Of a DNA stretch of 21,883 bases, positions 1-7,211 are shown in pieces; positions within the stretch are counted from its first letter, which is position 1; each line of letters starts with the position of its first letter. This stretch comes from Ruminococcus sp. (GTDB taxonomy: Bacteria > Bacillota_A > Clostridia > Oscillospirales > Ruminococcaceae), in assembly GCF_024684275.1 (NCBI RefSeq), contig NZ_JAIKXF010000128.1:1-21883 (forward strand), given 5' to 3'. A program made the translations under genes and the position numbers. A model generated the notes under the pieces. The model was not told where the DNA came from. It saw only the letters and a program-made list of their open reading frames with translations, and searched no databases.

Positions 1-1
1 G

Positions 2-262
2 GCTAAAGGACCATTCTCATATTTTCAAGAAACTGATGGCAGAGAATTTTTTGCTGTATTGATCAATGATGCTACTGCCTGTTGTTCTCAGGGAATAGAG
101 TTTGTACTTGACGGTGACTATACCTATCCTGATGATTATCCTGATATTGGTACGGAGATAACTGTTGTGGGAAAATTCAATTCTTATAAAGAGGATTTTT
201 ATACTTATATTCAGCTTACTGATGCGACTATGGAGGTGGATACATCTTTGTCGCAGGAGTAA
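2..262 (+). CDS. C-terminal fragment of unidentified protein
   Basis: An open frame runs in from the left edge and stops at TAA 260-262, giving 86 residues of a C-terminus. No convincing internal start with a ribosome binding site is seen, so the gene begins outside the window. The visible part is acidic, with short alternating beta-prone stretches (EITVVGKFNSY, FYTYIQLTDATMEV) that resemble the end of an OB-fold-like domain of the kind found in small secreted or lipoprotein-like Firmicutes proteins. No catalytic motif is visible and I do not assign a function. It lies just outside a tRNA 3' fragment at 369-420, so it may be cargo of an integrated element rather than core genome. Confidence 0.55.
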   Translation, partial: AKGPFSYFQETDGREFFAVLINDATACCSQGIEFVLDGDYTYPDDYPDIGTEITVVGKFNSYKEDFYTYIQLTDATMEVDTSLSQE

Positions 263-368
263 AAGAATGTTTATTTCTCACATTGAGTGACTTGGCACAT
301 TTCTCTTTTTTCTGTTTTATTTCAAGAATTAACGATTTGAATTTCATTACAACATCGTTACACTACCA

Positions 369-420
369 TTAGGTTCTGGCGGAGCAATCCGTGCAGGTTC
401 AACTCCTGTTACCCGCACCA
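369..420 (+). other. tRNA-Leu(UAG) 3' half, probable attachment-site scar
   Basis: The segment folds as the 3' half of a long-variable-arm tRNA. It has anticodon-loop bases TTAGGT with anticodon TAG, the 3' anticodon stem TCTGG (375-379), a variable-arm hairpin CGGA-GCAA-TCCG (380-391), a T arm GCAGG-TTCAACT-CCTGT (393-409), the acceptor strand TACCCGC (410-416), the discriminator A and an encoded CCA (418-420). The expected 5' half is absent: no GCGGGTA acceptor strand, D arm or 5' anticodon stem lies upstream. The break falls in the anticodon loop, a common crossover site for tRNA-targeting tyrosine integrases. An inverted repeat AACGAT/ATCGTT (331-336, 354-359) sits just outside it. The orientation implies the element lies, or lay, to the left. 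Confidence 0.78.
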
Positions 421-443
421 GCGGGGAGCCCCCGCGGGCAGTT

Positions 444-479
444 TCGCGTCTCAGTTTTTCTGGGACGCGAATTGTTTTT
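444..479 (+). terminator. Intrinsic terminator downstream of the tRNA-Leu fragment
   Basis: An 11-bp stem (444-454 with 460-470, one G-U pair) closes a TTTTT loop and is followed by ATTG and five T. It sits 24 bases after the encoded CCA, where the original tRNA terminator would be. This fits the sequence to the right of 420 being the native flank of the tRNA gene. Confidence 0.6.
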
Positions 480-519
480 CGCGCATGAAAGTCTTCCATT
501 TCGTATAAATGACACATTC

Positions 520-546
520 AAAAAGTCCGATTATTCGGGCTTTTTT
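520..546. terminator. Bidirectional intrinsic terminator
   Basis: A 6-bp stem, GTCCGA (525-530) with TCGGGC (535-540), has an A tract before it and six T after it, so it can act on both strands. It could end transcription from the left and from asnB on the minus strand. The 408-base gap 263-670 holds this hairpin, its two neighbours and the tRNA fragment; I see no gene in it. Confidence 0.6.
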
Positions 547-628
547 CTTTTGCTCTCTTCTATTCCTATCTTTGTACCGGCTAATGGAACGCATAATGTG
601 TATTTCGTGTGTATACCTATAAATAGCA

Positions 629-650
629 AGCCGCAGGTCTCCCTGCGGCT
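629..650 (-). terminator. Hairpin 3' of asnB, probable terminator
   Basis: A 9-bp perfect stem, AGCCGCAGG (629-637) with CCTGCGGCT (642-650), lies 20 bases past the asnB stop codon. On the minus strand it is followed by a weak T-containing tail (TTGCTATTTATA), so it may end the transcript alone or with the bidirectional terminator at 520-546. Confidence 0.5.
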
Positions 651-670
651 AATTCTTATTGCTTCTGGTT

Positions 671-2248
671 TTATGTTCCGCTCTCGCCATAATTTGACAG
701 CACACGGGCAGAGGGATCATTAACATTGCAGCCCTCCCACTCCTTATTCGGCATCCAGAAATCAACTACCATTTCACTGTTTCCAGGATAATACTTCTCA
801 AATATCTCACGATAAAGCAGTGATTCTTTTGTAAACGGCTTAGCGTGTGAATATTTAGTACAGAGCAGTTCATACTCCTCATCTGAGTAATAATTATCTG
901 CATATTCTTTAAGGTAATCTACCATTGAATGTCCGACAGCGTCAGAAAAAGCTGCCTTTTCGCGGTAAAGAATATCGTGGGGCAGATAATCTCCCTCAAA
1001 CGCGTGTCGGAGAAGGTATTTTCCCTTATTGTACTTGTTAAGCTTCATCTCAGGCTCTATCGCCATAACATATTTCACAAAATCAAGGTCACCGAAAGGT
1101 ACTCTTGCTTCAAGAGAATTTACGGATATACACCTGTCCGCGCGAAGAACATCGTACATATGCAGTTCGCGGACACGCTTGACCGACTCAGCTTGAAAAG
1201 CCTCTGCTGAGGGAGCAAAATCAGTGTATTTGTAGCCGAAAAGCTCATCGGATATCTCGCCTGTAAGAAGAACACGTATGTCAGTCTGCTCATGGATAGT
1301 CTTGCAGAGCAGATACATTCCCATGCTTGCGCGGATAGTTGTTATATCATAGGTGCCGAGGAGATGTATAACCTCCTCAAGTGAATCAATAACAAGTTCT
1401 TTTGTGATAATGACCTCTGTATGCTCGCTTCCGATGTAATCTGCGACCTGCTTTGCGTATTTCAGGTCGATAGCGTCGGTATTCATACCGATAGCAAATG
1501 TACGTATCGGCTTATCACTCTCACGCTGTGCAATGGCGCATACCAGTGAAGAATCAAGTCCGCCTGACAGCAGGAATCCGACCTTTGCATCTGCGTCAAG
1601 ACGCTTTTTTACGCCTGCAGCCAGCTTATCATGTATATTTTTGCATACCGTGTCAATATCGTCATGAATTACATTATCCACTGCTGTAATATCACAGTAG
1701 CAATGGAACTTTCCTTCCTTATAGTAATGTCCTGGTGGGAACGGCATTACCTTTTGGCATAACTTCACAAGATTTTTGGCTTCACTTGCAAATACTATCG
1801 TATCGCCAGCATAGCCGTAGTACAGCGGACGTATACCTATAGGATCACGGGCAGTTATAAAGCTGTGCTGCTCATGGTCGTAGATGATACACGCAAACTC
1901 CGCATCAAGCATAGAAAACATATCCGTTCCGTATTCCTTATACAGCGGCAGCAGTATCTCACAGTCGCTGTCGCTTGAGAAGCTGTATCCCTTTGAAATA
2001 AGCTGATCGCGTATCTTTCTGAAGCCGTATATCTCACCGTTGCAGACAACATAATTCTCTTCAAGCTCAAAGGGCTGCATTCCCTGTGGAGTAAGTCCCA
2101 TTATTGAAAGGCGCTGGAATCCAAGAACACCGTCTTTTAGGTCAATTATCCTCTCGTCGTCGGGACCTCTCGACACTGTTGCCGTAAGTCCCTCCGAAAC
2201 CTTTTGCATACCGCCGCCTGCGCCGCAGTATCCCATTATCGTACACAT
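671..2248 (-). CDS. asnB: Asparagine synthetase (glutamine-hydrolysing)
   Basis: AsnB makes asparagine from aspartate, ATP and glutamine in the cytoplasm. The 525-residue product starts MCTIMGYCG, so Cys2 becomes the N-terminal nucleophile of a class II glutaminase domain (about 1-190, with the CNGEIY motif at 69-74). The synthetase half carries the PP-loop SGGLDSS at 228-234. Length is normal for the family and the C-terminus is complete (DPSAR...YGESG). The start is supported by GGAGG about 8 bases upstream. It is the last gene of the minus-strand nitrogen cluster, separated from purF by a 159-base gap with two hairpins, so it may be both co-transcribed with purF and separately controlled. 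It shares glutamine use with GltB, PurF and PyrG in this window. Confidence 0.96.
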   Translation of the reverse strand: MCTIMGYCGAGGGMQKVSEGLTATVSRGPDDERIIDLKDGVLGFQRLSIMGLTPQGMQPFELEENYVVCNGEIYGFRKIRDQLISKGYSFSSDSDCEILLPLYKEYGTDMFSMLDAEFACIIYDHEQHSFITARDPIGIRPLYYGYAGDTIVFASEAKNLVKLCQKVMPFPPGHYYKEGKFHCYCDITAVDNVIHDDIDTVCKNIHDKLAAGVKKRLDADAKVGFLLSGGLDSSLVCAIAQRESDKPIRTFAIGMNTDAIDLKYAKQVADYIGSEHTEVIITKELVIDSLEEVIHLLGTYDITTIRASMGMYLLCKTIHEQTDIRVLLTGEISDELFGYKYTDFAPSAEAFQAESVKRVRELHMYDVLRADRCISVNSLEARVPFGDLDFVKYVMAIEPEMKLNKYNKGKYLLRHAFEGDYLPHDILYREKAAFSDAVGHSMVDYLKEYADNYYSDEEYELLCTKYSHAKPFTKESLLYREIFEKYYPGNSEMVVDFWMPNKEWEGCNVNDPSARVLSNYGESGT

Positions 2249-2279
2249 TTTCTATTCCTCCGAATTATTGTAATATTAA

Positions 2280-2307
2280 GAGCCTGTATCGCCATTGATA
2301 CAAGCTC
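2280..2307 (-). promoter_or_regulatory. asnB leader hairpin with AAUGGC hexaloop (candidate ANTAR target)
   Basis: On the minus-strand RNA, GAGCUUGUAUC pairs with GAUACAGGCUC (11 bp, one G-U) around the six-base loop AAUGGC, closed by C-G. Loop base 1 is A and base 4 is G, the two positions conserved in RNA hairpins bound by ANTAR proteins. The hairpin is 31 bases before the asnB start. The same loop and closing pair recur in the gltB leader (11762-11785). An ANTAR protein is encoded in the same operon. Binding is inferred. Confidence 0.55.
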
Positions 2308-2309
2308 CG

Positions 2310-2327
2310 AAAAGGAGAATCTTCTCC
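2310..2327 (-). promoter_or_regulatory. Short hairpin with U tail upstream of the asnB leader hairpin
   Basis: The minus-strand RNA has GGAGA-AGAU-UCUCC followed by UUUU, a short terminator-like element. Its CUCC can instead pair with the GGAG at 2305-2308, which overlaps the base of the AAUGGC hairpin. Two exclusive folds are therefore possible, as in an attenuator switch. The stem is short, so confidence is low. Confidence 0.35.
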
Positions 2328-2407
2328 GGCGGAACGCAGGTTACATTTGCAAGACTATAATTTCAGGCTTGGTAACCATATTTTTCCGCTAAGGAAGACG
2401 ACTGATG

Positions 2408-3829
2408 TCACCCGTGTATTTTTTCGTCAAATTTATTTTTGCTGCCTGCTCCCGAGATGTCAACGGGATAGTCTCCCGTAAAGCATCCGCAGCAATAGCC
2501 GCACTTTCTGTCTATTAATTCTCCCAGAGCATCTACGGGAAGATATGCAAGTGAGTCTGCACCGATGTACTCCGCAATCTCCTCAGTAGAATGGCACTTG
2601 CCAGCAATGAGGTTTTCTTCTGAGTCAATATCTGTTCCAAAATAGCAGGAGTGCAAAAAAGGCGGAGATGATATGCGAACGTGTACCTCTCTGGCACCTG
2701 CGTCACGCAGAAGCTTAACTATCCTTGCACTGGTAGTGCCGCGGACTATAGAGTCGTCTATCATTACAACACGTTTCCCTGCAACGCTCTCCCGGACAGC
2801 GTTCAGCTTTATTTTTACAGCATTCTCACGCTGTTCCTGCTGAGGCTGAATAAAGCTTCTGCCGATATACTTGTTCTTGATAAAACCAATCCCATAGGGA
2901 ATACCGCTTTCGTTAGCATAACCAAGAGCCGCATCAAGTCCTGAATCGGGAACACCGATAACTATGTCAGCATCAACAGGACTGTGCTTTGCAAGCAGCT
3001 CGCCGGCTTTCAGTCTTGCATGGTGAACTGACACACCCTCGATAACTGAATCGGGACGGGCGAAATAGATGTACTCAAATATGCATATATTCTGTTTTTT
3101 GCCGCAGTTAGTGCGTATTGACCTAACACCTTCACTGCCGATAACAACTATCTCTCCTGCCTCAATATCGCGGATAAACTCCGCTCCCACAGTCTCAAGC
3201 CCGCAGGACTCAGAAGCCACAACATATGCGCCGTCGTGAGTCCTGCCGATACACAGCGGACGAAAGCCGTCAGGATCACGAAATGCAATAAGCTTTGTAG
3301 CAGTCATAAGTATGCATGAGTAGGCGCCCTTCAGATTTGGCATTGCCCGCTCCACAGCCTCCTCCGTTGAGTGGCAGTTAAGGCGCTCACGTACTATTTC
3401 ATATGCAATAGCCTCGGTGTCAGAGGTGCCGTGAAATATGGCTCCTGACATCTCAAATGAGCGTCTCAGCTCCGCTGCATTGACAAGATTTCCGTTATGT
3501 ACAAGTGCCAGATTTCCCTTGATATGGCGGATAACAAGGGGCTGTATGTTATTGGGATTATGTCCTCCTGTGGTGGAATAGCGGACGTGTCCAACAGCCA
3601 TATTGCCTTTTCCAAGCTTATCAAGCTCCTCACGGCTGAACACCTCAGAAACCAGACCGTCAGCCCTTTTATGCCTGAAAACTCCGTCATCGCTCACTGC
3701 AATGCCGCAGCTCTCCTGTCCGCGGTGCTGGAGTGCATATAGTCCGAAATAAGCCGAGGAAGCAGTATCAGCACAGCCATTTTCGTATATGCCGAAAACT
3801 CCGCATTCCTCATGTATGGAATCAAACAT
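2408..3829 (-). CDS. purF: Amidophosphoribosyltransferase
   Basis: PurF catalyses the first committed step of purine synthesis, moving the glutamine amide to PRPP. The 473-residue protein begins MFDSIHEE before Cys9, which fits a short propeptide removed to expose the N-terminal nucleophile, as in the Bacillus type. The glutaminase domain covers about 9-240. The phosphoribosyltransferase domain carries the PRPP loop VVMIDDSIVRGTTS at 354-367. Cysteines at 249, 395, 446 and 449 correspond to the ligands of the structural 4Fe-4S cluster of Bacillus-type PurF, so the enzyme is probably oxygen-sensitive. It starts 11 bases after the ANTAR regulator gene, with AGAGG upstream, and so belongs to the gltB operon. 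This placement with nitrogen genes, apart from other pur genes, is unusual and suggests control by nitrogen status. Confidence 0.96.
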   Translation of the reverse strand: MFDSIHEECGVFGIYENGCADTASSAYFGLYALQHRGQESCGIAVSDDGVFRHKRADGLVSEVFSREELDKLGKGNMAVGHVRYSTTGGHNPNNIQPLVIRHIKGNLALVHNGNLVNAAELRRSFEMSGAIFHGTSDTEAIAYEIVRERLNCHSTEEAVERAMPNLKGAYSCILMTATKLIAFRDPDGFRPLCIGRTHDGAYVVASESCGLETVGAEFIRDIEAGEIVVIGSEGVRSIRTNCGKKQNICIFEYIYFARPDSVIEGVSVHHARLKAGELLAKHSPVDADIVIGVPDSGLDAALGYANESGIPYGIGFIKNKYIGRSFIQPQQEQRENAVKIKLNAVRESVAGKRVVMIDDSIVRGTTSARIVKLLRDAGAREVHVRISSPPFLHSCYFGTDIDSEENLIAGKCHSTEEIAEYIGADSLAYLPVDALGELIDRKCGYCCGCFTGDYPVDISGAGSKNKFDEKIHG

Positions 3830-3840
3830 TTTTATACCTC

Positions 3841-4422
3841 TTATAAATACTGCTCGTTTATCCTGTCTATCAGTTCAAGAGCCGCAATACTTTTCTTTTT
3901 CCGCTTGTTCATGGCGTACTGCTCCAGATATGCATGAGCCTCAGCTTCTGTCATTTCCTTGTACTCCATGAGCATGAACTTCGCCTTGTCGATGGTCTGT
4001 ATCTCTCTGATCTTTTCTTCAAGCCGCAGATTTTCGCTGTAAAGCTTCAATGAGCGTGTAACAGCTATATCCAGCGTTTTAACAAGCTGATAGAGAAGTG
4101 TTCTGCTGAATGGCTTACCGACTATGATGATACCACACTTTTCCGCATGGTCGCTCACCTTTTCAATGTGTTCTTCCTTTATCATAAAGATACAGTTTGC
4201 AGCTGTTTTTTCAATGATATACTCCGCAAGCTCAAAGCCTGATTCGTCCATAAGCGGTGAATTTATCACTGTAAGCTCCACAGACGGATCGGAATCGAGA
4301 TATGTCTTTGCCTGATAAGCCGACTCAACAAGCTTTGGCGTACATCGGAATGAATCGCGGAGAAAACTAACGAGAGCTTCAGAGGCGCTTTTACTGCTTG
4401 AAATTACAAGTACCTTTTCCAA
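3841..4422 (-). CDS. ANTAR-domain RNA-binding regulator with degenerate receiver
   Basis: The 193-residue protein has an N-terminal receiver-like domain (about 1-115), a helical, probably coiled-coil linker (about 120-142) and a C-terminal ANTAR domain (about 140-188, core IDKAKFMLMEYKEMTEAEAH). ANTAR domains bind paired RNA hairpins and prevent transcription termination. The receiver keeps the KP pair (103-104) but has Asn54 where the phosphorylated Asp is expected, and the acidic N-terminal pocket is replaced by serines (SSSKS, 8-12). It is therefore probably not phosphorylated and may respond to a protein or ligand, as AmiR does to AmiC. The start is TTG at 4422, fixed by GGAGG 7 bases upstream; it follows the GS-like gene by 12 bases. 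It resembles NitR of clostridial nitrogen loci in domain layout. Likely targets are the leader hairpins at 11748-11785 and 2280-2307. Confidence 0.88.
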   Translation of the reverse strand: MEKVLVISSSKSASEALVSFLRDSFRCTPKLVESAYQAKTYLDSDPSVELTVINSPLMDESGFELAEYIIEKTAANCIFMIKEEHIEKVSDHAEKCGIIIVGKPFSRTLLYQLVKTLDIAVTRSLKLYSENLRLEEKIREIQTIDKAKFMLMEYKEMTEAEAHAYLEQYAMNKRKKKSIAALELIDRINEQYL

Positions 4423-4434
4423 AGCCTACCTCCG

Positions 4435-5712
4435 TTATAAACTGTAAAAATACTTCTGGTTTTCAAATGCTTCCTTATCATAAGCAGCTGAATATTCCTT
4501 CCACTCTGCTCTGCTGAAGGATACAAGAGTTTCAAGAATATTTGCAGGCAGATATTTTCTGACGAATCCCGAGGTCCCGGCGCAGTCGGCTGCTTCCGCA
4601 AGTGTTGTGGGAAGTCTGCCGAGGCTTTCGCTTTCCGCAGGAAGCTGAGTCTTTTCAGTCACGCCCTCCAATGCAGCATATATCATAAGTCCGAATGCAA
4701 GATAAGGATTGCAGACACAGTCAGCAGCCCTCAGCTCCACAGCAGCTTCGTCGCTGTCGGGATTCATTCTTATGAGCTGTGAGCCCTCGTCAGACGCCCA
4801 GAGTATATCACGCGGTGCTGTGAACTCACCAAGTCTCTCATAGGAATTAACTGTAGAATTCGTAAACAGAGCGAAATCACGTATATGCTTCATTATACCT
4901 GCTGCTGCACTTTTCAGCTCGTCACCTGTTCCTGGGCTGCGCTCCTCAAGAAAATCGCTGTCTGGAAAGATATTAAAGCTTATATGCATACCGTTGCCGC
5001 AGTCTGTGCGAAGTGGCTTGGGCATGAAGCTTGCGTGTACTCCATGAGTTTCAGCCACGGATTTAACAGCAGATTTGAAACTCAGGAATGTGTCCGCAGC
5101 TTTCAGGGCTGATGAGGCATTGAAGTCTATCTCGTGCTGACCGCAGCCGCTTTCATGTCGTGATGATATGGGGTGAATGCCCATTTGTTCAAGGGTAAGG
5201 CAGACATCACGGCGTATATTCTCACCCTTGTCATCAGGAGCTGTATCGCAGTAGCCTGCGTTGTCGTGGGGGATCTTCGTGGGGATACCATTATCGCCAT
5301 TCCTGAACAAGGTAAACTCACAGGAGGTGCCGAAGCGGAAACAATAGCCTGCTGAAACTGCCGCCTTCATAGCTTTTTTGAGGAAGTACCTGCTGTCTCC
5401 CTCGAAGGGTGTCCCGTCCTTGTAGCGGATATAGCAGAACATTCTGATAACTCTCCCCTGCTGAGGTCTCCAGGGAAGCAATGTCATAGTCTGTGCGTCC
5501 GGAAACAGGAAAATATCCTTTCCGTCAGCGACCTCAAAGCCTGATATTTTCTTTGCGGTTATCCTTGCGCCGCTTTCAAACGTTGCAGCAAGTTCACTCG
5601 ACAATATGGAGATGTTTTTCAGTTTTCCGTGAAGATCGCAGAAGGTGAGCTTCACGAATTTGACATCATTTTCCTCTATATACTGTAGTATTTCATTTTC
5701 TGAATATATCAT
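4435..5712 (-). CDS. Glutamine synthetase type I-like protein with altered active site
   Basis: The 425-residue protein aligns by eye along its length with GlnA (Bacillus type, about 444 residues). Shared motifs include DGTPFEGD (99-106), HESGCGQHEIDF (186-197), FMPKP (229-233), NGMH (240-243), NSYERL (289-294) and NPYLAF (335-340). In Salmonella numbering, metal ligands E131, E212, E220, H269 and E357 are kept, but E129 is Ser130. Asp50, part of the ammonium site, is Thr52 because the DGSS loop reads TAKK. N264 is Cys238, the flap E327 is Thr298 in a loop one residue shorter, and R339 is Gly310. Normal glutamine synthesis therefore looks unlikely. It may be a pseudoenzyme sensor or a ligase for another amine. 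A full GSIII (glnN) lies nearby. It sits between gltD and the ANTAR gene, which suggests a regulatory link. Confidence 0.88.
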   Translation of the reverse strand: MIYSENEILQYIEENDVKFVKLTFCDLHGKLKNISILSSELAATFESGARITAKKISGFEVADGKDIFLFPDAQTMTLLPWRPQQGRVIRMFCYIRYKDGTPFEGDSRYFLKKAMKAAVSAGYCFRFGTSCEFTLFRNGDNGIPTKIPHDNAGYCDTAPDDKGENIRRDVCLTLEQMGIHPISSRHESGCGQHEIDFNASSALKAADTFLSFKSAVKSVAETHGVHASFMPKPLRTDCGNGMHISFNIFPDSDFLEERSPGTGDELKSAAAGIMKHIRDFALFTNSTVNSYERLGEFTAPRDILWASDEGSQLIRMNPDSDEAAVELRAADCVCNPYLAFGLMIYAALEGVTEKTQLPAESESLGRLPTTLAEAADCAGTSGFVRKYLPANILETLVSFSRAEWKEYSAAYDKEAFENQKYFYSL

Positions 5713-5723
5713 TTCGTCCTCCG

Positions 5724-7208
5724 TTAAAGATTTGTATAGCCCATAAGGTATCTGTCCGTTTCAGCTGCGGCGTCCCTGCCCTCACGGATAGCCCTTACCA
5801 CAAGGGACTGTCCGATGTGCATATCGCCTGCGGTAAATACCTTTGGAACATTTGTGGCATGGCTGCCTGTTTCAGTCTTTACATTTGTACGCTGGTCAAG
5901 TTCAACTCCGAATGCCTCGGCGACATAGCTCTGACAGCCGAGAAATCCTGCGGCGATAAGACAGAGCTCGCACGGAAGTATCTCCTCACTGCCCTGTATT
6001 TCCTTAGGTATCTTTCTTCCGCTTTTCTCATCGGTGACAAACTCAAGCTTAACTGTTTTTATTGCCGTAAGAGCACCTTTTTCGTCCTTGATGAACTCCT
6101 TGACTGTAGTAGTATATATTCTCGGATCGTGACCAAATACAGCTATGGCTTCCTCCTGACCATAATCTGTCTTGCAGACTCTCGGCCACTGAGGCCACGG
6201 GTTGCTCTCGGCTCTTTCGTCGGGGAGCTTCGGCATCATTTCAAGCTGTGTCACTGATTTGCAGCTGTGACGTACTGCTGTTCCTACACAGTCATTACCT
6301 GTATCACCGCCGCCGATGATGACTACATTCTTGTCCTTTGCGGAGATGAATTTTCCGTCATTAAGTTCAGAGTCCAGCAGGCTCTTTGTAGTAGCCTTCA
6401 GGAAATCAACAGCGAAGTAAATACCCTTTGCGTCTCTGCCCTCAGCCTTTATATCCCTCGGATTCGATGAGCCGCAGGCAAGTACAACGGCGTCAAAAGT
6501 TTTCATAATATCTTCCGCAGAAATGTTATCACCGACATTTGAATTTACCGCGAATTCCACGCCCTCAGCCTTCATAAGCTCAGTGCGGCGCTCAATGATG
6601 TGCTTTTCCAGTTTCATATTCGGTATACCGTACATAAGAAGTCCGCCTATACGGTCTGAGCGCTCAAAAACAGTGACGCTGTGACCACGCTTGTTAAGAG
6701 TGTCAGCGGCAGCAAGTCCCGACGGACCTGAGCCTATGACCGCAACCCTTTTGCCGCTTCGCACCTTTGGTATCTGTGGCTGCATAAGACCGCTCTCAAA
6801 GCCATGCTCAATGATAGCTTTTTCGTTTTCCTTTACAGTTACGGGTGAGCCGTCAAGTCCACAGGTACAGGCTTTTTCGCAGAGCGCAGGGCATACTCTC
6901 GACGTGAATTCGGGGAAGTTATTGGTCATCAGGAGTCTGCTCAGTGCCTGCCCCTTCTGTCCGTGATAAAGCAGGTCGTTCCACTCAGGTATCAGATTAT
7001 TCAGCGGACAGCCCGATACCATGCCGCAGAGTATTTTTCCGTTCTGACAAAACGGCACTCCGCAGTCCATGCATCTTGCCGCCTGTACACGACGCTGTTC
7101 ATCATCAAGCGGAATGTGGAACTCGTTAAAATCCTTTATGCGCTCAGCCGGTTCTTTTGCGGCTGTTTCACATCTTGTATATTCAAGAAATCCTGTTGCT
7201 TTTCCCAT
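5724..7208 (-). CDS. gltD: Glutamate synthase (NADPH) small subunit
   Basis: GltD passes electrons from NADPH through FAD and Fe-S clusters to GltB, which makes glutamate from glutamine and 2-oxoglutarate. The 494-residue protein has an N-terminal Cys-rich Fe-S domain (CMDCGVPFC at 46-54, GCPLNN at 66-71, CPALCEKACTCG at 106-117). It then has an FAD-binding GSGPSG at 159-164 and an NADPH-binding GGGDTG at 299-304. The C-terminal FTAGDMHIGQSLVVRAIREG completes the FAD fold. Length is typical. The ATG at 7208 lies three bases after the gltB stop and has a GGAGG site inside the gltB end, so the two subunits are translationally close. The downstream GS-like gene starts 11 bases later. Confidence 0.96.
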   Translation of the reverse strand: MGKATGFLEYTRCETAAKEPAERIKDFNEFHIPLDDEQRRVQAARCMDCGVPFCQNGKILCGMVSGCPLNNLIPEWNDLLYHGQKGQALSRLLMTNNFPEFTSRVCPALCEKACTCGLDGSPVTVKENEKAIIEHGFESGLMQPQIPKVRSGKRVAVIGSGPSGLAAADTLNKRGHSVTVFERSDRIGGLLMYGIPNMKLEKHIIERRTELMKAEGVEFAVNSNVGDNISAEDIMKTFDAVVLACGSSNPRDIKAEGRDAKGIYFAVDFLKATTKSLLDSELNDGKFISAKDKNVVIIGGGDTGNDCVGTAVRHSCKSVTQLEMMPKLPDERAESNPWPQWPRVCKTDYGQEEAIAVFGHDPRIYTTTVKEFIKDEKGALTAIKTVKLEFVTDEKSGRKIPKEIQGSEEILPCELCLIAAGFLGCQSYVAEAFGVELDQRTNVKTETGSHATNVPKVFTAGDMHIGQSLVVRAIREGRDAAAETDRYLMGYTNL

Positions 7209-7211
7209 TGC

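Noticed and set aside
301..420. A complete tRNA-Leu gene ending at 420
   Set aside because: No acceptor 5' strand, D arm or 5' anticodon stem can be found upstream of 369; only the 3' half is present.
391..723. Plus-strand 110-residue open frame
   Set aside because: It starts inside the tRNA fragment, crosses three hairpins and overlaps the asnB end; no ribosome site or protein motif.
1527..1542. AATGGC in a small potential hairpin on the plus strand within asnB
   Set aside because: It is antisense within a conserved coding region with no promoter or gene to control nearby.
5817..6257. 146-residue plus-strand open frame opposite gltD
   Set aside because: It is a shadow of the strongly conserved gltD frame, with no ribosome site and Cys-rich low-complexity content.
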